From: Streptomyces sp. B21-105
GTDB lineage: Bacteria; Actinomycetota; Actinomycetes; Streptomycetales; Streptomycetaceae
Length of the DNA: 64,000 nucleotides
NCBI RefSeq assembly: GCF_036898465.1
Contig: NZ_JARUMJ010000001.1
Span: 62,001 to 126,000, forward strand
Reading direction: 5' to 3'
The notes beneath the pieces were generated by a model. That model saw nothing but the letters and a program-made list of their open reading frames with translations. It was not told the origin of the DNA and searched no databases. Below are positions 1 through 8,335 of the stretch, one piece after another; the first letter of the stretch is position 1; every line of letters starts with the position of its first letter. The translations under genes were made by a program, and so were the position numbers.

Positions 1-120
1 CGAGGAGCGGTAGAACGCCGCGAACGGGGCGGTCGGGTCGGGGCCGTCCCGGGGCGGGAAGACGGCAGACACCGTGTCATGCTCGACGGCAACCTCGGCC
101 ACCGCGCCGGGCACAGACAT
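1..120 (-). CDS. 5' end of an unidentified gene cut by the window edge
   Basis: A minus-strand reading frame starts with ATG at 118-120 and is open for 40 codons to the left edge (MSVPGAVAEVAVEHD...). The visible residues end in PFAAFYRSS, which faintly recalls the start of sigma-70 region 2, but this is far too little to assign a family. There is no clear ribosome-binding site, so the start is uncertain. Positions 121-310 show nothing convincing. Confidence 0.25.
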   Translation of the reverse strand, partial: MSVPGAVAEVAVEHDTVSAVFPPRDGPDPTAPFAAFYRSS

Positions 121-310
121 GGCGAGGGCCGGCGGGGCCGGGACCGGATGCTCGGGCAGGGCGCGACGGTCGCCGAGGCGGTTGGCGGCGGTCCCTCGTG
201 GCCGCGGCTCGGCCGTCCGTCGCGACGTGGGAGCCGCCTCATGCCGATGGCGCCGGTCAAGAGGGCCTTCCCAGCGGCGAGCTGGAGGGCTGCAGGGAAA
301 GGCTCGCCGG

Positions 311-787
311 TTACGACCGTGCGGGCCCCTGCACCGGGCCGCGTGCGGAGTGGGCCAACAGCTTGGTCACCAGCTCGCGCAGGACCAGCCGCTCGACCGG
401 GGTGAGCGGCTCCACGAGGTCGGCGGTGACCTGCGGGCCATGCGCGGCGAGGGCGCGTTCCAGCAGTTCACGCCCTTTCGGGGTGGCTTCCAGGAGCGCG
501 GCCCGGCGGTCATCGGGGTGGGGGTGGCGAGCGAGCAGCCCGGCCCCCTCCATGCGGGCGATCAGCCGGGTCAGCCCGCCCGAGGTGAACGACAGGTCAT
601 CGGCCAGGCGCGCGCTGGTGGTCCGGTTCTCCGGGTGGCGGGCCAGACGCAGGAGCACCTCGAACTCGGAACCGCCCAGCCCAGTGGCCTCGCGGATGGT
701 GCGCTCGGCCTGTCCGCCGATCGCGTCCGTCAGTCGCAGGATGTCGCCGTACAGGACGACGGCCTCATCGTTCAGCAGCTCACCCAT
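311..787 (-). CDS. MarR family transcriptional regulator
   Basis: A 158-residue protein with the winged-helix MarR fold: helix region around TGLGGSEFEVLLRLARHP, recognition helix near SFTSGGLTRLIARMEGAGLL and the wing HPDDRRAALLEATPKG. The reading frame stays open to 928, but the start at 787 (MGELLNDEAV) gives normal MarR length; an ATG at 853 is the alternative. It is transcribed away from the solute-binding-protein gene at 944 and is its most likely local regulator. MarR proteins bind palindromic operators as dimers and respond to small phenolic or oxidative ligands; the ligand here is unknown. Confidence 0.85.
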   Translation of the reverse strand: MGELLNDEAVVLYGDILRLTDAIGGQAERTIREATGLGGSEFEVLLRLARHPENRTTSARLADDLSFTSGGLTRLIARMEGAGLLARHPHPDDRRAALLEATPKGRELLERALAAHGPQVTADLVEPLTPVERLVLRELVTKLLAHSARGPVQGPARS

Positions 788-860
788 AAAGCTGACGATA
801 CAGCAATCCAGCAGACGTGCTGGGCACCAAGTCACCGCGCCACCGGGAGACATGACTAAC

Positions 861-872
861 TTGAAAATTGAA
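861..872. promoter_or_regulatory. AT-rich direct repeat in the MarR/binding-protein gap
   Basis: Two TTGAA pentamers lie 2 bp apart (861-865, 868-872) in a short AT-rich island between the divergent MarR gene and the gene at 944. Such AT-rich repeats in a divergent MarR gap are plausible operator or promoter material, but the symmetry is not palindromic, so this is only a candidate. Confidence 0.25.
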
Positions 873-943
873 ATAAAGCTGCGCAGGAAGGTATCTTCCT
901 CACCGTCCATCGCACTGCAGCACCACACGGAAGGGGAACGTCC

Positions 944-2050
944 ATGTCGGTCGGACGACGTCAGGTACTCGCCGCAGGTTCACTCACGGCCGCCGGGGTC
1001 GCATTGGGCGCCGGAACGGGATACGCCGCGAAGCCCGGTGAGGAGGCCAAGAGCCTGAAACAGCTGTACCGCGAGGCGAAGGCGGAGGGCGGCACCCTCA
1101 CCGTCTACGCCGGCGGCGACACCGCCACCCAGCAGGACGGCAACAAGGCCGCCTTCGAGAAGGCGTTCCCCGGCATCACGCTGAACATCGTCGTGGATTA
1201 CAGCAAGTTCCACGACGCCCGCGTCGACAACCAGCTCGCCACCGGCTCCCTCGTCCCGGATGTCGTACAACTGCAGACCCTGCAGGACTTCCCCCGCTGG
1301 AAGCACGAAGGCGCCCTGCTCCCCTACAAGCCGGCCGGCTCCTCCCGCGTCCACCCGGCGTTCAAGGACCCCGACGGCGCGTGGACCGGCATCTTCGTCG
1401 ACGCCTTCTCCACCATCTACAACGTCGACAAGGCCGGCGGCACGACACCCGCCTCGGCCCGGGACCTCCTCGACCCACGCTGGAAGGGGAAGATCGTCTC
1501 GACCTATCCGAACGACGACGACGCGGTGCTGTACCTGTACAGCCTCGTCGTCGACAAGTACGGCTGGGAGTGGCTGCGGCGGTTCGTCGCCCAGGACGTG
1601 GCCTGGGTGCGAGGTACGCAGGAACCCGCGGACCGGGTCGAGGCGGGCAGCGCGGCCGTCGCACTGGGCACGGACGGCATGCTGACCCCGGCAGCGGGCG
1701 TGAAAACCCGCTTCGTCGTCCCGAAACACGACCCGTTCATGGCATGGGCCCAGCGCGCCGCCATCTTCAGGCACGCGAAGCACCCCGCCGCCGCGAAGCT
1801 GTACCTGAACTGGTGGCTGTCGAAACAAACGCAGTCCGACTTCTACATGTGGTCGGTGCGCACCGACGTCCAGCCCCATGCGGGCTACCGCCCCATCTGG
1901 GAGTACCGCAACGCCCACCTCGACGGTTTCGAGGACTTCATGGCCGATCGGGCTCTCGTCGAGCAGTTCAGGCAACAGCTCACGCTCTACGTCGGCGAGG
2001 TGACCGGGGCGCCCTCCCCGGGATGGCTCGGCCTGCACCCCGGGCGCTGA
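944..2050 (+). CDS. Tat-exported extracellular solute-binding protein (ABC transporter)
   Basis: A 368-residue periplasmic-type binding protein. The N-terminus is a twin-arginine signal (GRRQVLAAG followed by an Ala/Gly-rich core ending GTGYA, about residues 4-28). The mature part begins GGTLTVYAGGDTATQQDG and continues as the Fe3+/thiamine/polyamine-type type 2 binding fold. The ATG at 944 follows an AAGGGGA site. No permease or ATPase gene lies beside it, so the transporter partner is missing or elsewhere. It diverges from the MarR gene at 787. The substrate cannot be told from the sequence; Fe3+-binding-protein-like is the closest family impression. Confidence 0.8.
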   Translation: MSVGRRQVLAAGSLTAAGVALGAGTGYAAKPGEEAKSLKQLYREAKAEGGTLTVYAGGDTATQQDGNKAAFEKAFPGITLNIVVDYSKFHDARVDNQLATGSLVPDVVQLQTLQDFPRWKHEGALLPYKPAGSSRVHPAFKDPDGAWTGIFVDAFSTIYNVDKAGGTTPASARDLLDPRWKGKIVSTYPNDDDAVLYLYSLVVDKYGWEWLRRFVAQDVAWVRGTQEPADRVEAGSAAVALGTDGMLTPAAGVKTRFVVPKHDPFMAWAQRAAIFRHAKHPAAAKLYLNWWLSKQTQSDFYMWSVRTDVQPHAGYRPIWEYRNAHLDGFEDFMADRALVEQFRQQLTLYVGEVTGAPSPGWLGLHPGR

Positions 2051-2192
2051 CCGGGACGGCGGCCCCGCGCCACGAAGCTCCGGCCGGGGTCTGCTTCCGC
2101 GGGGGTCGGCGGCTCGTCAGCACCAAGAAGGACTCCCGGCGCCTTACTTGACTCTTGTCGGGGATCTCAGTGGGCGTCATCGCCCCGGTGCT

Positions 2193-2400
2193 TCATCCCG
2201 TAATCGGTGTTTGATCCAGAGGTATCGGGTCGCGCCAGGAGATGGTGGCTTCGCCGGTGAGGCGGCGGGCCATCAGGTCGGGCACGGCCGCCGGCGGCCA
2301 AGTGAATCATGGCTTCGGAGCGGGCCAGCAGGGTCTCGCAGTCGCGGGCGAGGCAGTGGTGCAGCGTGAGCCAGCCGTGGCTCCGCGGCGGGGCTGGGTG
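2193..2400 (-). pseudogene. IS5-family transposase, C-terminal remnant (frameshifted)
   Basis: The minus strand encodes the typical end of a Streptomyces IS5-type transposase in two frames: LHHCLARDCETLLARSEAMIHL and then, after a frame change near 2295, DLMARRLTGEATISWRDP to a TGA at 2193-2195. The rest of the element is absent. It abuts an intron-protein remnant in the opposite orientation. Confidence 0.7.
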
Positions 2401-2409
2401 GGCTGCCGG

Positions 2410-2630
2410 CACAAAGAGCTGGTCACATGGCTCTTGGCGGACACCTGCGAGATCTGCGGGAGGCTGGTGATGTCACGGTGCATCACATCCGCACCCTTGC
2501 TGCTCTCGCTCCTGACGGACGGCCGCCGTCTGGCTGGGCGCACATCGTGCTCGATCGGCGCCGCGAGACGGTCGTGGCCTGCGACGCCCGCCACGATCAC
2601 ATCCACGAGGCACAAGCGGCCAGATCAATC
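2410..2630 (+). pseudogene. Group II intron-encoded protein, C-terminal HNH-domain remnant
   Basis: One frame reads KELVTWLLADTCEICG and, after a one-base shift near 2455, the next reads DVTVHHIRTLAAL and then WAHIVLDRRRETVVACDARHDHIH. This is the ending of actinobacterial group II intron reverse transcriptase/maturases, with the HNH pattern CxxC...HHI...C..H..IH. One zinc-site Cys is read as Arg in CDARH. No reverse-transcriptase domain remains upstream. Confidence 0.65.
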
Positions 2631-2719
2631 ACACACCGTGAGTGCTCGCATGGTTGGGCCGGCGGTGCACACGTGTGCGCCGTCGGCCCAACCACACTCC
2701 TCACCTGCTGCGGTCCTGA

Positions 2720-3844
2720 TCAGAGGTTCAGCAGGTGTGCCGCGTTGCGGTGCGCGATGCGTTTGAGGTCGGCGCGGGAGAACGGCGCCGTGCGGAGGAA
2801 CTCGACTGCCTCGGCCGTTGATTCGTAGGGGTAGTCGACGGCGAACAGCAGCCGGTCGGCGCCGATGGCCTGGACGGCTCCGAGGAGGGCCGCGTGGGAG
2901 AAGACGCCGCTGGTGGTCGCGTAGAGGTTGTTCCGCAGGTAGTGGGAGGGCAGGTGTCGCGGCCTGCCCTTGGGGTCGGCCTGGTGGTAGCGGCTGTCGA
3001 GCCGGGCCAGCTGGAAGGGCAGCAGTTCTCCCATGTGCCCCAGCGTCACCGAGGCCCCGGGGAACTCGTCGAACACTCCGCCGTAGATCAGGCGTAGAGC
3101 GTGGGCGCCGACCTGCGCCGTCCATCCCCAGGACGGCCCGCTCAGCACGGGATGCCCCTGGAACACGCGCCACTGATCGGCGGGGAAGAGCGCGGGATGG
3201 ACGTAGAGCGTCACGCCGAGCCGTTCAAGCTCGGCCCACACCGGCCGGAACTGCGGCTCGTCGAGGTAGTGGCCCAGAACGTGGTCGTTGTGCAGGACCC
3301 CCTTGAGCCCGAGTTGCTCCACCGCCCGGCGCAGTTCGACCACGGCGGCCTTCGGGTCCTGAAACGGCAGGGTGGCGAAGCCGGCGAACCGTGTCGGGTG
3401 AGCGGCGACCACGTCCGCCAGGCGGTCGTTGACCCGGCGGGCCGTGGCCACGGCCTCGGCCGGGTCCTCGATGGCCTCCACGCCGGGTGAGGTGAGCGAC
3501 AGGATTTGCATGTCCACGCCATGCTCGTCCATGTCCGCCAGCCGCAACTCCGTGAAGTCGGCGAGTCGGCGCCCCCACTCCTGCCCCCAGCCGGGGGGCA
3601 TCCGGGCTTCGCCCGGCCACGGGATCAGCTCGGGAACGGAGAACGCCTCTTCGACCGCGATCACCTTCATGCCGCGCCCCGGGTCGCCGGCGGAGGTCCC
3701 GGCCGACGTGGAGGGGGCGGCCTGCGCGGGGGCGGGCGAGGCCGCGAGGGCTGCCGCGCCGGTGGTGGTGCCGGCCGCGGCGGCCGGCAGGCGCCGCCGC
3801 GAGGTGCCCGCGGCGAGGGGGGATTCAGACGATCCTGGCGTCAT
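2720..3844 (-). CDS. Amidohydrolase-2 family (metal-dependent) hydrolase/decarboxylase with Tat-like leader
   Basis: About 374 residues. After a twin-arginine-like leader (SRRRLPAAAAGTTTG...AQA) comes an ACMSD/gamma-resorcylate-decarboxylase-type TIM barrel: VIAVEEAFSVPELI at the start, LADMDEHGVDMQILSL, then LYVHPALFP, LGHMGELLPFQLARLD and the C-terminal LLFAVDYPYES carrying the final metal/catalytic Asp. The ATG at 3844 has GGAAAGG 7 bases upstream; an ATG at 3850 overlaps that site. The family hydrolyses or decarboxylates aromatic acids. It is divergent from the MarR gene at 4052, with twin palindromes between them. Confidence 0.8.
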   Translation of the reverse strand: MTPGSSESPLAAGTSRRRLPAAAAGTTTGAAALAASPAPAQAAPSTSAGTSAGDPGRGMKVIAVEEAFSVPELIPWPGEARMPPGWGQEWGRRLADFTELRLADMDEHGVDMQILSLTSPGVEAIEDPAEAVATARRVNDRLADVVAAHPTRFAGFATLPFQDPKAAVVELRRAVEQLGLKGVLHNDHVLGHYLDEPQFRPVWAELERLGVTLYVHPALFPADQWRVFQGHPVLSGPSWGWTAQVGAHALRLIYGGVFDEFPGASVTLGHMGELLPFQLARLDSRYHQADPKGRPRHLPSHYLRNNLYATTSGVFSHAALLGAVQAIGADRLLFAVDYPYESTAEAVEFLRTAPFSRADLKRIAHRNAAHLLNL

Positions 3845-3919
3845 CGTCATGCCTTTCCATCGGTTTACAGGAAGCAGGCGCATGGGTCGACAGGTGGGGT
3901 TCGATTCGAACTCCACCAT

Positions 3920-3945
3920 TAGGCAACCTATTCATAGGCTACCTA
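3920..3945. promoter_or_regulatory. Twin TAGG-N3-CCTA palindromes (candidate MarR operator)
   Basis: Two identical-arm palindromes, TAGG-CAA-CCTA (3920-3930) and TAGG-CTA-CCTA (3935-3945), sit 15 bp centre to centre in the gap between the amidohydrolase and MarR genes, within an AT-rich stretch. Paired palindromes in a divergent MarR gap are the usual autoregulatory operator layout. The symmetry is seen directly; binding is inferred. Confidence 0.6.
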
Positions 3946-4051
3946 ATAAAGAAGAATCTCGGAAGCTCCGGCGATGTTGGACACCAGACCTGACCGGCCT
4001 ACGATCGACAGACCGCGCCGAACCGACCGCCCACCGCGAAAGCAGAACCAC

Positions 4052-4528
4052 ATGCCCTCCTCCCCGCCTGAATCCGAGCCGCTCATCCGGCTGCTGTGGC
4101 GCGCACACAACTGGTTCCGAGCCGCCCTGACCACTGCGTTCGAGGCCCAGGAAGACGGGTCCGCCATCAGCGCGGCACACGTGACCCTGCTCAGTCAGCT
4201 CCCGCCAGAAGGGGCGAGCATCGCCGAGCTGGCCCGGCGTCTGGGCGTCAGCGCCCCGACAGCGCACCAGTGGGTCCACGAACTTGTCGCCCTGGGCGTG
4301 GTGACCGTGGAGAGCGATCCGCACTCCGCCCGGTCGAAGCTCGTACTCCTCACGGAGACCGGAGTCCGGCGCCGCGCGGAGACGATGCAGATACTGGCCG
4401 GGCTCGAAGCCGCACTCGCCGAGCGCGTCGGTGCGGATACCGTCATCGCGCTTCGGGCCGCACTGGAGAAGCCATTTGGAGCTCCGGAATCGGCGGTAGT
4501 GGAACTCCCCGGCCCTTCCGCCTCTTGA
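4052..4528 (+). CDS. MarR family transcriptional regulator
   Basis: A 158-residue winged-helix protein: ISAAHVTLLSQLPPEGASIAELARRLGVSAPTAHQWVHELVALGVV is the HTH core and DPHSARSKLVLLTETG the wing. The frame is open from 3974, but the ATG at 4052 (MPSSPPESEP) gives standard MarR length. It lies divergent to the amidohydrolase gene, whose promoter region holds twin palindromes, so it probably represses that gene and itself. Confidence 0.85.
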   Translation: MPSSPPESEPLIRLLWRAHNWFRAALTTAFEAQEDGSAISAAHVTLLSQLPPEGASIAELARRLGVSAPTAHQWVHELVALGVVTVESDPHSARSKLVLLTETGVRRRAETMQILAGLEAALAERVGADTVIALRAALEKPFGAPESAVVELPGPSAS

Positions 4529-4679
4529 CACTGTCGGTTCCCGGGCACAGTGGCCGGCCCCTCCCCGGGCAACAGGCTGCAAGGCCACCACACGCGGACC
4601 GCGCGACCCGTCCGGTGGGAATTCGCAGGACGGTCAGACACTGGAACGTCTACGGAATCCCTGCCGCCCCGGCCGCCGT

Positions 4680-4850
4680 CCGCGCCGCCGCCGGCTGACC
4701 AACCTCTACGCCGACAAGGGATATTACGACCACCCGCATTCGTTCGCCTCGCAAGCGCGGCGTCACCCGCAAGGGCATGGGGCCATCGACTGGGGCCGCC
4801 ACCGCTGAACGATCGAACACACCGCCTCCTGACTGACCTGATGCCGCCGC
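4680..4850 (+). pseudogene. IS5-family transposase remnant
   Basis: Broken reading frames keep recognisable IS5 transposase words: NLYADKGYYDHPH, then GAIDWGRHR and, after a stop, TIEHTAS (from the family phrase LGRHRWTIERTVSWL). The rest is gone. It overlaps the edge of an IS3 remnant on the other strand, so two elements decayed on top of each other. Apart from these two remnants, 4529-5446 holds nothing I can support. Confidence 0.55.
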
Positions 4851-4985
4851 GTCTGCGCCCTCGTCCGGTTCCGCCGTCTCACCGGCTGACCTTGTCGGTC
4901 GACCTGCTCGCCGTCGGCGCACAGGTCGGCGGTGATCCTGGGGACGCCGTAGGTGCTATCCGAGTCGTCATGGTCGACGTCGGGG
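4835..4985 (-). pseudogene. IS3-family transposase (orfB) remnant
   Basis: The minus strand encodes STYGVPRITADLCADGEQV followed by VRRRNRTRAQ, matching the conserved STYGxPRITAEL helix region upstream of the IS3/IS150 integrase core. Only about 50 codons remain and the DDE domain is missing. Confidence 0.6.
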
Positions 4986-5446
4986 TGACGCCAGCCGTCA
5001 CCCACGCCGCCCGGCGTCCTCGATGCCACCGGCCGCCGCGCTCGCGACCTGCCCATCACCCCGGAACGCGCCTCTGCTCCCGGGCTCCCGGCCATTCCGC
5101 CCGCCGCCGCGCACATTCCCCCATGCCGGACCGGCATCTGCGAAGCCCAGCCACCGCAGGAGGCGCTCACCACTCCCGGCTTCGCTCGGCCGGGGACCCT
5201 CGTGCTGCGGTCTCAGGATTACCCACGGACGTCCGGTATGAGGACGACACGCCGCCTTGCGATCGCCCGCACCAGGTGCTGCGGGCCCGCCCGACGGGCG
5301 GGCCCCGAGATCGTCACAACAGGCGGATGAGCGTGCCGCAAGGGTCTCCGGGGGCACTCCGCTGTCGGGCCTTGGCGGCGTCGGCGATCAGGGAGGATCA
5401 CGCAGGTCACAGCGACGCTGCTGGACTCCTCCTGCGGGCCCGGTCC

Positions 5447-6247
5447 TCAGCGTGTGGGCTGGGGGTGCGGGTGGCTGTAGCGAGCGGCGGGAGTGGGTCG
5501 GTTGCCGCCCGCGAGCAGGGCGGCCTCGCCGGCCAGGAAGGCGTCGAGCGCGGCGGTCTGGTCCTCCAGGCCCGGTACGCAGATCGTCTCCCCCAGGCGC
5601 AGTCCGGCGAGGCTGGCTCCGGCCACGCCCTCCGCGGTCATGGCGGAGGGGATGTTTCCGTATCCGCCGGCGAACTCCGTCGCCACGACGCCCGGGCAGA
5701 CCACCTGGGTGCGGATGGGCGTGTCGGCGAGTTCATGGGCGAGGGTGCGGGTGAAGGCGACGGTGGCGGCCTTGGCGGCGTTGTAGATGGTGCGGGGCGG
5801 CATGTGCGGGTTGCTCTGCCCGGCGCTGAAGGCCAGCAGGGAGGCGACCGTGACGATGGTCCCCTCCCCCGCGGTCAGCATGCCGGGCAGGGCGGCGCGC
5901 GCGAGCTGGATGGACGCCACGCCGTTGAGGGTGAGTAGGCGGTCGATCTCCTCCGGGGCCACATCGGCGAGCGGTGCGTAGCCGCCGTCTCCCGCGTTGC
6001 TGATCAGCAGCCGGACATCACCGGCCGCCAGGCGCTTGGTCACCGAGGTGAGGCCGTCGTGGTTCCCGAGGTCCGCGGGAAGGACCTCCACGGCGGCGCC
6101 GGCCGCGCGGAGTTCGTCCGCGAGCACGGAAAGGCGGTCGGCCCTTCGGGCCACCAGGACGAAGTCGCAGTCGGCCGCGAGGAGGCGGGCGTAGGCGGCG
6201 CCGATACCGGAGGAGGCTCCGGTGATGAGAGCAAGAGTACGAGACAT
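5447..6247 (-). CDS. SDR family NAD(P)-dependent oxidoreductase
   Basis: A 266-residue classical short-chain dehydrogenase. GASSGIG nucleotide-binding motif near residue 10, NAG motif (LLISNAGDGG) near 85, catalytic Ser in VASLLAF and the YNAAK catalytic Tyr/Lys near 155. Start set at MSRTLALITG (6247), six codons into the open frame, because SDR proteins begin just before the first beta strand. It is divergent from a MarR gene at 6320 with a palindrome between them. The C-terminal 25 residues are Pro/His-rich. Substrate unknown. Confidence 0.88.
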   Translation of the reverse strand: MSRTLALITGASSGIGAAYARLLAADCDFVLVARRADRLSVLADELRAAGAAVEVLPADLGNHDGLTSVTKRLAAGDVRLLISNAGDGGYAPLADVAPEEIDRLLTLNGVASIQLARAALPGMLTAGEGTIVTVASLLAFSAGQSNPHMPPRTIYNAAKAATVAFTRTLAHELADTPIRTQVVCPGVVATEFAGGYGNIPSAMTAEGVAGASLAGLRLGETICVPGLEDQTAALDAFLAGEAALLAGGNRPTPAARYSHPHPQPTR

Positions 6248-6261
6248 GAGGACAGCTTTAT

Positions 6262-6291
6262 TCAAACGTCTGCATCATGTCAAACGTTTGA
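6262..6291. promoter_or_regulatory. TCAAACGTTTGA palindrome plus half-site (candidate MarR operator)
   Basis: A perfect 12-bp palindrome TCAAACGTTTGA occupies 6280-6291, and the same half-site TCAAACGT occurs at 6262-6269, 18 bp upstream in the same orientation. Both lie in the 72-bp gap between the SDR and MarR genes, where a shared operator would be expected. Confidence 0.65.
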
Positions 6292-6319
6292 TGGTTGGCC
6301 AGTGTCGTATTCTCCCCGC

Positions 6320-6832
6320 ATGACGCTGCATGACGAGGGCCCCGTCGGCGCCGACGCCCTGGACCGAGTGACCTGGGCACTGCGGCGGGCGGAATTGGCC
6401 GTGACAGCCCTCAAGGAGCAACGGCTGCGCTTGCTGGGCATGGCGGCGGCACACTATTCCCTGCTCATCGCCGTCCACGTCGATCCCGGCCTGGCCGGAG
6501 CGGAACTGGCCCGCCGCCTGAACGTCACCCCGCAGGCGGTGGCCTCCCTGGTGACCCGACTGGAGGGCCGGGGTCAACTGGAACGCCGGCCGCACCCGCG
6601 CCACCGTCACGTGCAGGAGCTCCACCTCACCGACGCCGGCCGCGACGCCCTTCGCAAGGCCGACTCCGTGATCGCGGAGATCGAACAGCAGATCACCGAG
6701 AAGCTCGACACCAAGAGCTCCAGCCAACTGAAGGCTCTTCTCGACCAGGTGACCGACGCGATACAACAGGTGCAACCGGCAGACCCCCTCAACAGACCCG
6801 TCACCTTGCGCAAAGACGGCACACCGGGGTGA
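6320..6832 (+). CDS. MarR family transcriptional regulator
   Basis: A 170-residue protein with MarR winged helix: LLIAVHVDPGLAGAELARRLNVTPQAVASLVTRLEGRGQL then RRPHPRHRHVQELHLTDAG. A basic/acidic C-terminal helix (SVIAEIEQQITEKLDT) should form the dimer interface. The ATG at 6320 is chosen over the longer open frame because it matches family length and leaves the palindromic operator upstream. The 3' end overlaps the end of the convergent membrane-protein gene by about 30 bp. Likely represses the divergent SDR gene. Confidence 0.85.
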   Translation: MTLHDEGPVGADALDRVTWALRRAELAVTALKEQRLRLLGMAAAHYSLLIAVHVDPGLAGAELARRLNVTPQAVASLVTRLEGRGQLERRPHPRHRHVQELHLTDAGRDALRKADSVIAEIEQQITEKLDTKSSSQLKALLDQVTDAIQQVQPADPLNRPVTLRKDGTPG

Positions 6833-7267
6833 CCGCGCGAGCAGCCAGCACGTCCCAGCCGTCATCAAGGGCCTCCAGCGCAGCGGCCGCCGACACTCGA
6901 ACGGAACGGGGCAGGCCGTCGTAGGCGGAGAGCCGGTACGCGACGCTGAGACGGGCCTCTTGTTCCTCGTCGCTCACCCCATCAGTGGTGAGTGGGAAAA
7001 CCGCAGCCTCGTACATCGCGATGCTCAACAGGACCCCGTCGGCGATACCTTCCGCATAGCCGTCGCCCCTGGCCGCCCGGACGGAAGCCACCGCGGGCCG
7101 AGAGCGAACAAGCATGCCGAATCCCGCGCCCAGGCCGGCGGCACCCGCGCCCGGCACGGCACCCGCCCAGTCGGCCACGAGTAGCCCAAGCAGGCTCCGC
7201 TACCCGCCACGCACACCAGCACCGCGACGGTCATCATGTACACGCGGGTCCCGAGCGGGGTCGTCAT
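6801..7267 (-). pseudogene. Conserved actinobacterial membrane-associated protein, frameshifted by a 5-bp duplication
   Basis: The gene starts at 7267 (MTTPLGTRVYMMTVAVLVCV, a membrane helix). After TGRVP the frame is lost; the other frame resumes with GAGAAGLGAGFGMLVRS and runs as ARGDGYAEGIADGVLLSIAMYEAAVFPLT, a sequence type I recognise as a conserved Streptomyces hypothetical. At the switch the DNA reads GTGCCGTGCC, a 5-bp tandem duplication; removing one copy restores one frame. The C-terminus also looks altered. Function unknown. Confidence 0.55.
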
Positions 7268-7512
7268 GGCCAGCAGTATGCCCACGCCCTCGGGTGTTGC
7301 GGCCGGGGCCCTCGTGTCGTCTGCGAGCGGAGTTGCGCATCACCCGCCGGGCGATGCGCAGCCACTCGGGTGGCGGACATGGCGGGTGGAAGGGACGGCA
7401 GGTGACATGGACACTACCGGAGCGGATGCTGACCACCCCCGTGTCCGTGCCCGATCTGCGGCCTGACTCAGCTGCGGAGCCGAAGTCATGGACAGCGTTT
7501 GCGGCTGTCCCG

Positions 7513-7544
7513 ACTGCCGGACTGCCGGACTGCCGGACTGCCGG
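7513..7544. repeat. Four perfect tandem copies of ACTGCCGG
   Basis: An 8-bp unit repeats exactly four times without interruption. It lies precisely where a dihydrolipoamide-dehydrogenase fragment stops, suggesting slippage or repair at a deletion joint. The rest of 7268-7687, apart from that fragment, holds no gene I can support. Confidence 0.8.
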
Positions 7545-7637
7545 ACAGGATGTTCTTGCCGAGTTGCGCGGCGCGGATCGCGGCTACGTACCGGCTCGAG
7601 CCGGCACCGGGACGATGACGTCGTAGTGCGCGCTCAT
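7545..7637 (-). pseudogene. Dihydrolipoyl dehydrogenase (E3), N-terminal fragment
   Basis: Starting at an ATG (7635-7637) behind AAGGGGG, the minus strand reads MSAHYDVIV, and one base out of frame [21 protein letters not shown]. This is the FAD-binding start of lipoamide dehydrogenases (usual form [22 protein letters not shown]). A single missing base breaks the frame, and everything after about residue 33 is lost at the ACTGCCGG repeat. It lies directly downstream of, and co-oriented with, the TetR gene. Confidence 0.55.
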
Positions 7638-7687
7638 GATGTGCCCCCTTTCCAGGGGGTTCGATGGTTGGCTCGTGGAGCGAGTGG

Positions 7688-8311
7688 TCATGCGGCGCGA
7701 TGGTGGGGTGCCAGGGTGGCGTGGACCTGGTCGCGGATGTCGGCGAGGACGGCTTCGTCGCTGCGGTGCAGGTACAGGGTGGCGGTGGTGCTGATGTGGA
7801 TGATCGCGGTGATCACTCGCGCCAGCGTCGCCGCGTCGGCGGCGCCGATGTGTTCGTCGCGGGTGAGCAGGCTGGTGATGCCGTCCTCGAGGCAGCCGGC
7901 AAGGGCCAGACCCGCTTGCCGGTAGGGCTCGGCCGGGTCGCCGAAGACGAGTTCGTGCAGGTATGTGCGGCCGTTCTCCGTGTGCTCCCTCAGGCACTCC
8001 ACCACGGGACGAAGGAGAGCGATGACCGGCTCCAGCACGCCCTGTCCGACGGCGGCGTTGGCGGCGGCGAGGCCGGCGTCGATGGCGGCGGCGAACTTCT
8101 CGTTCTGCACCATGATCAGCAACTCGGCCTTCGTGGACGCGTACAGGTAGAGGGTGCCGATCGCGACGTCGGCCCGGTGGGCGATCTGCTGCGTCGTGAC
8201 CCCGCTGACGCCGTGTTCGGCGAACAGCTCGCGGGCTGCGGTCATGATGCGTTCGCGCTTGACCTGTTTGGCCCGCTCGCGGCGCCCGATCGGCATGTGG
8301 CCGCGTCCCAT
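7688..8311 (-). CDS. TetR family transcriptional regulator (paralogue of the one at 13062)
   Basis: A 207-residue TetR protein: MTAARELFAEHGVSGVTTQQIAHRADVAIGTLYLY is the HTH region and the C-terminal domain is all-helical. The start at 8311 is supported by GGGAGG five bases upstream; a start at 8296 (MPIGRRERAKQ) would match the paralogue better. It aligns along its whole length with the regulator at 13062 (GRRER.KQ..., TTQQIA, GTL.LYA.TK.EL, NGRTYL.E.VFGDP). It probably represses the divergent oxidoreductase operon through twin operators in the gap. Confidence 0.88.
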   Translation of the reverse strand: MGRGHMPIGRRERAKQVKRERIMTAARELFAEHGVSGVTTQQIAHRADVAIGTLYLYASTKAELLIMVQNEKFAAAIDAGLAAANAAVGQGVLEPVIALLRPVVECLREHTENGRTYLHELVFGDPAEPYRQAGLALAGCLEDGITSLLTRDEHIGAADAATLARVITAIIHISTTATLYLHRSDEAVLADIRDQVHATLAPHHRAA

Positions 8312-8335
8312 GGGACCCTCCCTTGACAATAATTC

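Noticed and set aside
980..2038. Long minus-strand reading frame opposite the solute-binding protein gene
   Set aside because: It is a GC-rich antisense shadow; the plus strand has a signal peptide, ribosome-binding site and recognisable family. The same reasoning rejects long frames at 30095-31267, 32856-34826 and 59778-61373.
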